Assembly (NCBI RefSeq): GCF_003115855.1
Contig: NZ_KZ819072.1
Coordinates: 62,001 to 126,000 of the forward strand
Origin: Brenneria corticis
GTDB taxonomy: Bacteria; Pseudomonadota; Gammaproteobacteria; Enterobacterales; Enterobacteriaceae
Direction of reading: 5' to 3'
DNA length: 64,000 nucleotides
The notes beneath the pieces were generated by a model, which was given only the letters and a program-made list of their open reading frames with translations, was not told where the DNA came from and did not search any database. A program made the translations under genes and the position numbers. Of the stretch, positions 58,459 to 64,000 are shown one piece after another (position 1 is the stretch's first letter; the number at the start of each line of letters is the position of its first letter).

Positions 58459-61002
58459 TCAGAAATGCTGTTCCGTACGACTGATAATGTCGTCCTGCAC
58501 TTCTTTGGCCAGCACCACGAACTGCGCGCTGTAGCCGGCGACGCGCACCACCAGATCGCGATACTTTTCCGGATGCCGCTGGGCTTCCAGCAGGATATCG
58601 CGATCGATGACGTTGAACTGCACGTGCATCCCCTTACGGTCAAAGTAACCTCGCACCATGCCGCCGAAGTTACGCAGCCCCTTGTCTCCCGCCAGCGAGG
58701 CCGGCAGAAATTTCTGGTTGTACAGCGTCCCGTTGGAGGCGATGAAATGGTCCAGCTTGGCGACCGAGTTGGCGGCGGCGGTCGGCCCCTGTCTATCTTT
58801 CCCCTGGCGCGGCGAAACGCCGTCGGCCAGCGGCTCTTTCGCCAGGCGACCGTCAGGCAGCGCGCTGACGTCTTTGCCAAACAGCACGTTGGCGGATACC
58901 GGATAGATGCCGGCCTGGAACTGGCCGCCGCGCGGGTTGGTATATTTCTCCACTTCCCGGCAGTAGATCAGCGCGCATTGGCGCGCAACCAGATCCACAT
59001 CGTCGATGTCGTTGCCGAAGCAGGGGGTGCTTTCCAGAATGCGGCGGATTTCCTGATGGCGCTCGTTGCCGCTCGGGCCGCCGGCCGGCTTGATACCGGA
59101 CGTGAGCTGACGGTAAACCTCGTTTTTGATCGCCGCCGGATCCAGTTCGCCGTTCTGCTCAATCACCCGTTTCACCACGGCGTAGATATCCTGCTCATCG
59201 AGCGATGACGTCGCCGCGGCGGCGCGAGCGCCCACCGGATAGCCGAAGTTGGCGTCCAGCGCGCTCTTCAGCTCTTGCTGGGTGATTTTGCGCTCTTCAA
59301 ACACCTGTTTCTGGATGGCGTAGACCGAGTCGCCGGTGTCGGCGACGCCGAAGGCCTGCGGGCCGGTGAAGTTATAAATGGCGCCGCCTTCCTGTAACGA
59401 TTTGCCGCGCCCGATACAGTCATCCACCAGCGCGGACAGGAACGGCAGCGGGCAGCGTTCGGCGTGGGCGATATCCACGCTGTTGCAGGCTTCCACCAAC
59501 TGATGAACGAAATACGCCATCTGCGTCTGAAAGGCGTTATAGAAGTCCTCCATGCCGGTGAACTGGGTAAATTCACCCGTGACCGGGCCCAGCTGCTTGC
59601 TGCCGACTTTACCGTTGTTCAGGGTGATTTCCAGCACCTTGGCGACGTTGAAGAAGGCGGCGTCGTGCCAGCCTTCGGTACGGTGCGGCGCCTGCGGTTC
59701 AACGCAGCCGATAATGCAGTAATCGCGCGCGTCGCGCAGGGAGACGCCGCGGTTTTGCAGCGCCGGGATAATCACTTCATCGTTGTACATCGCCGGTACG
59801 CCCAGACCGAGGCGCACCAGTTCACAGGCGCGATAGAGGAACTCGTCCGGGGAGCCCTGCCATACGCGAATGGAGAAAGACGGCTGCGGCAAACGGACGT
59901 GCGCCGATGCTTCCATACACATGTAACTCAGTTCATTGGTGGCGTCGCGGCCGTCTTCCGTCTGACCGCCGACGCACAGGTTCTGAAACACGGCGTAGCC
60001 GGCGAACGCCTGCGCGGAGACTTCGTCGCGGGTTTTATTGATGTCGTTAAGCTTGATCCAGCAGCAGTCGACCAGCTCCTGGGCGAACTCGTTGCCGATC
60101 CCCTGGTCGGCGGCGTAGTACGGATACATATACTGGTCGAAACGTCCCGGCGAGATGGAGTGGCCGCTGGATTCGATTTGCAGCATGCTTTGCAGGAACC
60201 AGAAGGTCTGGCAGGCTTCCCAGAAGGTCGTCGCGCCGTGCTCCGGCACGCGGGTACAGTTCTGGGCGATTTGCAGCAGTTCCTGCTTACGCGTCGGATT
60301 GCTTTCCTGCTGCGCCAGCTGTGCGGCATGTTCCGCATAGCGATGCGCGTAGCGGATAGCGGCGTTGTAGCTGATGAGGATGGCCTGATAGAACTGCTCT
60401 TTTTTAATATAATCCGCATCGCGACGATTCAGGTTTCCCAGCGCGCGGTTCACTTCGTCGATGATGCCGCGAAATCCGATGCGCAAAACCTTGCCGTAAT
60501 CGACGCAGACGTGGCCCACGCCGCCGTAGAAGTAGTTACCGACGGTGAAAACGCCGTTCGCTATGCTGTCTTTGGTGTTTTCGGACATATAGGAGGCGGC
60601 CAGGGCGCTGGTGGTGCGGCCCGGCCAGTATTTGAAGGCCTCATGCAGGGCGTCGGCGGTCTCTTTCGGAATGATGAACGGGTCAGCCACGCGGAATTCC
60701 ATGGTGTCGAACTCTTTTTCCACCCATTCGTACGAGAATTCCGGGCAGATTTCCGTTGAGCGCGGATTAATGGTGACGGCGCCGACAATTAATTCATCCG
60801 GGCGGATGGTGACCGGTAAATTATTGAATATTTTCTCGACGACTTTCGCGCGCCGCATAATCGCCGGCAGACCTTCGGTTTCTTTATAAGCCTCGGTGGC
60901 TAATACGGCGCGCTCTGATTCGACATAGGGCCTGGCGTTCAAAATGCTGTTTTTCAGCCTGACTACACGCTCTGTCGGATTTAAAAAACCTTTCTCTAAC
61001 AT
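58459..61002 (-). CDS. Glycyl radical diol dehydratase-type enzyme
   Basis: 847 aa from the second Met, chosen because AGGAG lies 8 bases upstream; the first Met, two codons earlier, is only 2 bases from it. Numbering from that first Met, the thiyl Cys435 and Glu437 are in CIIGCVEPQ, and the radical glycine is Gly825 in RVAGYSAQF. GCVEP is shared by choline lyase and glycerol/propanediol dehydratases. No long N-terminal extension is present. With GrpU-like shell protein, MetK and acylating aldehyde dehydrogenase nearby, 1,2-propanediol dehydratase (Grp/GRM3 type) is the most likely activity. Oxygen-sensitive; expected in the organelle lumen. Confidence 0.93.
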   Translation of the reverse strand: MLEKGFLNPTERVVRLKNSILNARPYVESERAVLATEAYKETEGLPAIMRRAKVVEKIFNNLPVTIRPDELIVGAVTINPRSTEICPEFSYEWVEKEFDTMEFRVADPFIIPKETADALHEAFKYWPGRTTSALAASYMSENTKDSIANGVFTVGNYFYGGVGHVCVDYGKVLRIGFRGIIDEVNRALGNLNRRDADYIKKEQFYQAILISYNAAIRYAHRYAEHAAQLAQQESNPTRKQELLQIAQNCTRVPEHGATTFWEACQTFWFLQSMLQIESSGHSISPGRFDQYMYPYYAADQGIGNEFAQELVDCCWIKLNDINKTRDEVSAQAFAGYAVFQNLCVGGQTEDGRDATNELSYMCMEASAHVRLPQPSFSIRVWQGSPDEFLYRACELVRLGLGVPAMYNDEVIIPALQNRGVSLRDARDYCIIGCVEPQAPHRTEGWHDAAFFNVAKVLEITLNNGKVGSKQLGPVTGEFTQFTGMEDFYNAFQTQMAYFVHQLVEACNSVDIAHAERCPLPFLSALVDDCIGRGKSLQEGGAIYNFTGPQAFGVADTGDSVYAIQKQVFEERKITQQELKSALDANFGYPVGARAAAATSSLDEQDIYAVVKRVIEQNGELDPAAIKNEVYRQLTSGIKPAGGPSGNERHQEIRRILESTPCFGNDIDDVDLVARQCALIYCREVEKYTNPRGGQFQAGIYPVSANVLFGKDVSALPDGRLAKEPLADGVSPRQGKDRQGPTAAANSVAKLDHFIASNGTLYNQKFLPASLAGDKGLRNFGGMVRGYFDRKGMHVQFNVIDRDILLEAQRHPEKYRDLVVRVAGYSAQFVVLAKEVQDDIISRTEQHF

Positions 61003-61054
61003 ATCCATGACTCCTGAATTTTAAATTTTTATCGGGTAGGCGATACGGACGCAT

Positions 61055-61624
61055 TCATGACTTGCCGCCAATCAGGGTAATAAAATGGTGCAGCAGTTCC
61101 GGGTGTCCCATCCAGCTTGTCGCCGTGACGAGATTGTCATCTACGACGGCCTCTTCGGCGCCGGCATTGCGGTAAATACCGCCGGCAAGTTCAATTTCCG
61201 GTTTTACGGTAAAATAGGCGGTCAGCGTTTTTCCTTTGACGACGCCGGCGGCGACCAGTATTTGCGGACCGTGACAGATTGCGGCAATCGGCAATGAAAA
61301 ATTCATGGCGTATTGAACAATATTCAACACGGATTTATTCAGCCGTAAATATTCCGGCGCGCGTCCGCCGCTAATATAAAAGCCGCAGTAATCCTGTAGG
61401 CGAATATCCTCGAAAGAGGCGGTCAGTCTGAATAAATGGCCGGGTTTTTCAGTGTATGTCTGGTCTCCTTCAAAATCATGAATGGCCGTTTTGATAAATT
61501 CCCCGGCTCTTTTCCCAGGGCAAACCGCATCGACCCGGAAGCCCAATACGCTTAATGCCTGCCACGGCACCATGACTTCATAATCTTCAGAAAAATCGCC
61601 TGTCAGCAGTAATATTTTCTTCAT
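61055..61624 (-). CDS. DJ-1/PfpI-family protein
   Basis: 189 aa from MKKILLLTGDFSEDYEVMVP. Class I glutamine-amidotransferase-like fold with nucleophile elbow PIAAICHGPQILVAAGV (Cys) and preceding FYISGGRAPEYLR (Glu region in the N-terminal EDYE). Deglycase, chaperone or protease roles are reported for relatives. Within a microcompartment operon it may deal with reactive carbonyls. The start is fixed by the end of the GrpU-like gene 10 bases upstream; a longer frame overlaps that gene. Confidence 0.9.
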   Translation of the reverse strand: MKKILLLTGDFSEDYEVMVPWQALSVLGFRVDAVCPGKRAGEFIKTAIHDFEGDQTYTEKPGHLFRLTASFEDIRLQDYCGFYISGGRAPEYLRLNKSVLNIVQYAMNFSLPIAAICHGPQILVAAGVVKGKTLTAYFTVKPEIELAGGIYRNAGAEEAVVDDNLVTATSWMGHPELLHHFITLIGGKS

Positions 61625-61634
61625 AGGTCGATTC

Positions 61635-61934
61635 TCAGAATTTATTGTCGTCATCTTCGATGAACCGCATGGCTTCGTTAACCGCTGAAACCTCGCCGAA
61701 AATGGCCAGGGTGGTAATGTGCTGCGGGCAGCTACCGTATATTTCCGCAACCACGACATTGGCGTTTTTACAGGCTACATCGGCGTAGAAATAGAGATCC
61801 GGCACCGGCAGCATGATCAGGGCAATGGCGTCAATGCGTATCAGATCGAGCCTGGCTCGAAATTCGCCGTGCATTCTTCGTTTCAGCATGGCCACAATGT
61901 CGGGCGTTGGCGCATTAATGATTCGTTTTTTCAT
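61635..61934 (-). CDS. grpU: GrpU-like shell protein with a pore cysteine
   Basis: 99 aa, a divergent BMC domain. After a ~33-residue N-terminal segment (RIINAPTPDIVAMLKRRMHG) comes IDAIALIMLPVPDLYFYADV, ACKNANVVVAEIYGSCPQHI, TTLAIFGEVSAVNEAMRFIE. Aligned to PduA, Y-G-S-C69-P falls on the pore loop K-I-G-S-G, so six Cys69 would line the hexamer pore. GrpU of Pectobacterium is known to hold an Fe-S cluster at its central pore. Identity with GrpU is inferred from memory of that family; CutR-type proteins are the alternative. Confidence 0.8.
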   Translation of the reverse strand: MKKRIINAPTPDIVAMLKRRMHGEFRARLDLIRIDAIALIMLPVPDLYFYADVACKNANVVVAEIYGSCPQHITTLAIFGEVSAVNEAMRFIEDDDNKF

Positions 61935-61963
61935 AAGGCAGCGACCCTGGGCCCGTATGCCGG

Positions 61964-63511
61964 CTAGCGGATATTAAGGGATTCAACCATCACGCAGCGG
62001 CGTTGCCGGGTAAACGATCGGGCCGACGTCAGCCCTTCCCCGGTCGGTCCGGCGATGGTGAACGTGACATGCCCTTCGCCGCCGACCCCGATGCCTGCGT
62101 AAGACGGTCCGTTTTTGACAAAGATGGTGGTTTGGATCAGCTTCGCCATCTTGGTCAGTTTTTCGACGTTGGTGGAGTGCATGATGGCGGTATGACGGTT
62201 GCCGTTCTCGACCTTGACGGCCAGATCGATAGCGTCGTCCACATTATCCACTCTGACCAGCGGCAGCACCGGCATCATCAGTTCGTGCACCACGAAGGGG
62301 TGGTCTTTTTCCGTCTCAATCAAAATCACTTTGATGTCCGGCTCGGCGGAAATACCCAGCTGTTGCAGGATAAAACGGGCGTCTTTGCCTACCAGTGCGC
62401 TATTCGGCCCGCTGCCGTTCTCGTTCATCACCAACGATTGCAGGCGCTGAATCAACGGTTTGTCGCACAGCAGATAAGCGCCGCTTTTCTTCATGCAGTG
62501 GATCAGATAATCCGCCACCTGGTTGACGACGATCACCTCCTTTTCCGCCACGCAGGGCAGGTTATTGTCGAAGCCGCAGCCCTTGATGATGTCGCGGGCG
62601 GCTTTTTCAATATCCGCCGTTTCATCCACCACCGCAGGAGGGTTGCCCGCGCCCGCGCCAATCGCTTTCTTGCCGGAGGACATCACGATTTTGACCAGCG
62701 CGGGGCCGCCGGTGGCGACCAGCATATTGATGCGGGGATCGCTAATCAGCGCGTTGGTGTTATCGATAGAGGGATTGGCGATGGTGACCACCAAATTGGC
62801 GGGCGCCCCCAACTGAGCCAGCCTGTTGTTGATCAGGGTTACCGTGTGCAACGATACCTGACGGGAGCGCGGATGCGGACTAAACACCACGGTGTTGCCG
62901 GCCGCCAGCATGCCGATGGCGTTATTGATGATGGTTTCCGTCGGATTGGTGGTCGGGGTAATGGAGCCAATCACGCCAAACGCCGAATGTTCGATCAGCG
63001 TTAAGCCGCCGTCACCGCTGCACGCGCTGGTGGGTAGATCTTGCAATCCCGGCGTTTTCAGGGCGGCAATGCGATTCTTGATGCGTTTATCGTTGTAGTT
63101 GCCCATGCCGGTCTCTTCCACCGCCATCCGGGAAAGGGTGTCCAGCACGTCGTCCTGCAGAAAAACCTCGCGCAGGCCGCTGATAAAGGTTTCCCGGTCC
63201 TGCATGGAACAGTGGCGATATTGCACCTGCGCCAGCGCGGCGGCGGCAATGGCGTCGTCCATGCTGTTAAAGATACCGGCGTGGCCAATAGCGGCATCGG
63301 AAACGCCGCCGCCGACCGCCGGAGAAGCGGATAAGGACGCCGATACGCCCGTTTTCTGCTGCGCCAGCGCCTGCGCCACAATATCATCCAGCCGCGTCAG
63401 GTCGGATGGCTTCGGCTCGCCGGCGACCGGGCGTTCGTCAGGCGCGGGGGCGGTTGCGCTATATTTTCTCAGGATGGTGGAGACAGCCTGAGCGATTTCA
63501 AGATCGTTCAT
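61964..63511 (-). CDS. CoA-acylating aldehyde dehydrogenase of the microcompartment
   Basis: 515 aa, PduP/EutE/CutF-like. Residues ~1-18 (LEIAQAVSTILRKY) form an amphipathic helix typical of encapsulation peptides, then a Pro/Ala linker and a second helix (LTRLDDIVAQALAQQK). The core has HSAFGVIGSITPTTNPTETI, GAGAGNPPAVVDETADIEKA and the catalytic Cys320 in NLPCVAEKEVIVV. Converts propionaldehyde or acetaldehyde to acyl-CoA with NAD+. AGGAAGTG precedes the start. Between the shell protein genes, as in Pdu/Cut/Grp operons. Confidence 0.94.
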   Translation of the reverse strand: MNDLEIAQAVSTILRKYSATAPAPDERPVAGEPKPSDLTRLDDIVAQALAQQKTGVSASLSASPAVGGGVSDAAIGHAGIFNSMDDAIAAAALAQVQYRHCSMQDRETFISGLREVFLQDDVLDTLSRMAVEETGMGNYNDKRIKNRIAALKTPGLQDLPTSACSGDGGLTLIEHSAFGVIGSITPTTNPTETIINNAIGMLAAGNTVVFSPHPRSRQVSLHTVTLINNRLAQLGAPANLVVTIANPSIDNTNALISDPRINMLVATGGPALVKIVMSSGKKAIGAGAGNPPAVVDETADIEKAARDIIKGCGFDNNLPCVAEKEVIVVNQVADYLIHCMKKSGAYLLCDKPLIQRLQSLVMNENGSGPNSALVGKDARFILQQLGISAEPDIKVILIETEKDHPFVVHELMMPVLPLVRVDNVDDAIDLAVKVENGNRHTAIMHSTNVEKLTKMAKLIQTTIFVKNGPSYAGIGVGGEGHVTFTIAGPTGEGLTSARSFTRQRRCVMVESLNIR

Positions 63512-63560
63512 CTTTCACTTCCTTACCTCATATCGTGCGGCTCTCTCTGTCCCGCCGGGA

Positions 63561-64000
63561 TCAGATATAGGGCGTGGTGGTCGATCTGATTTCCGCCGGG
63601 TCCAACGTGGCAAGCAGCTGCAGACCGACGTCACGCGCGGCGATCACCGCCTGGCGTACCGCGCCGGAATCTCCCGCGAAGGTGAAAATCACTTCGTTGC
63701 TGAAGCTGGTTCCCTTGCTCGGGCTGGCATAGCCAATCGGCTCCACCACCGCGGCTTTGGAGGCCGCATCGGCAAGCACCACGCCAATGGCGGCGGGAGA
63801 GGCGCAGGTCATCCCGAAGGCTTTACCGACCGGCGCGCCGAAGGCTTTGTTCAGCGCATGGCTGGCGCGCGCGGTGTACTGGAATTCCAGATGACCGGCG
63901 GGCGAACCGTAGACGTCGCCCATTGTGCGGTCGATTTCGGACAGCGCGACCTCCACCGCCCGGCGCACGTCGGAGACGTCTTCCGCGCCAAAAATGATCA
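63561..64000 (-). CDS. Trimeric tandem-BMC shell protein (PduB-like), 5' end outside window
   Basis: At least 146 residues of the C-terminal part, open through the window edge (IIFGAEDVSDVRRAVEVALS at the edge). BMC-T repeats: FQYTARASHALNKAF, KAFGMTCASPAAIGVVLADA, SKAAVVEPIGYASPSKGTSF, SNEVIFTFAGDSGAVRQAVI. PduB-like trimers form gated pores in the shell. The rest of the gene and probably more of the operon lie to the right. Confidence 0.88.
   Translation of the reverse strand, partial: IIFGAEDVSDVRRAVEVALSEIDRTMGDVYGSPAGHLEFQYTARASHALNKAFGAPVGKAFGMTCASPAAIGVVLADAASKAAVVEPIGYASPSKGTSFSNEVIFTFAGDSGAVRQAVIAARDVGLQLLATLDPAEIRSTTTPYI

Noticed and set aside
59464..60759. 431-codon open frame antisense to the glycyl radical enzyme
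   Set aside because: The opposite strand encodes a fully recognisable enzyme; this frame has no domain.

Overview
The window is about 64 kb of an enterobacterial chromosome. The xseA / guaB-guaA backbone is very close to the Escherichia coli versions. The accessory content (a Grp-type glycyl-radical microcompartment with a GrpU-like pore-cysteine shell protein, sugar-acid and sugar uptake loci, many LysR/ROK/GntR regulators, mid-50s percent GC) suggests a plant-associated member of the Pectobacteriaceae (Pectobacterium/Brenneria/Dickeya group). The species cannot be fixed from sequence alone.

Layout. 0-4.8 kb: xseA divergent from guaB-guaA, with recognisable CRP and PurR sites. 4.8-10.9 kb: a compact integrative element in the 3' end of guaA. 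It has a P4-type tyrosine integrase, repeated att ends, candidate integrase arm sites, two uncharacterised proteins carrying R-x4-H (HEPN-like) motifs, a duplicated pair of restriction-modification controller-type (C-protein-like) regulators with C-box-like operators, and a Ner-like regulator. 10.9-18.25 kb: the eroded remains of one or more related elements (AlpA and HTH pseudogenes, a third C-like gene reduced to its 3' end, duplicated non-coding blocks). Embedded here is an AT-rich two-gene cassette encoding a ParA/MinD-type ATPase and a SIR2-domain protein, the best candidate in the window for a little-described defence system.

18.25-31.4 kb: TetR/double NTF2-fold pair; a ROK regulator with a DUF5107-TPR protein, sugar porter and mutarotase (carbohydrate locus); an RpiR regulator with an alpha/beta hydrolase, a DcuC-type carrier and a secreted hydrolase. 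31.4-40.3 kb: small enzymes, an AraC regulator, a mipA/ompV gene with its own two-component system, an ArsR-MFS pair with a long palindromic operator, and a divergent LysR/old-yellow-enzyme pair beheaded by one deletion. 40.4-47 kb: solute-binding protein, GntR and two-subunit aconitase-X locus, a ROK-like regulator, a Fic protein. 47.1-47.4 kb: a 72-bp tandem repeat array. 47.4-51.9 kb: metallo-beta-lactamase-fold hydrolase, amino-acid binding protein, aminotransferase, LysR.

52.3-64 kb: the microcompartment locus. A PocR-domain histidine kinase and YesN-type AraC response regulator, a second S-adenosylmethionine synthetase and a hexameric shell protein are on the + strand. Facing them on the - strand, read in transcription order from beyond the window end, are a trimeric shell protein, acylating aldehyde dehydrogenase with encapsulation peptide, GrpU-like shell protein, DJ-1/PfpI protein, glycyl radical dehydratase, its radical-SAM activase and an unassigned membrane protein. 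Together they look like an anaerobic diol (probably 1,2-propanediol) fermentation organelle. The MetK copy could supply SAM to the activase.
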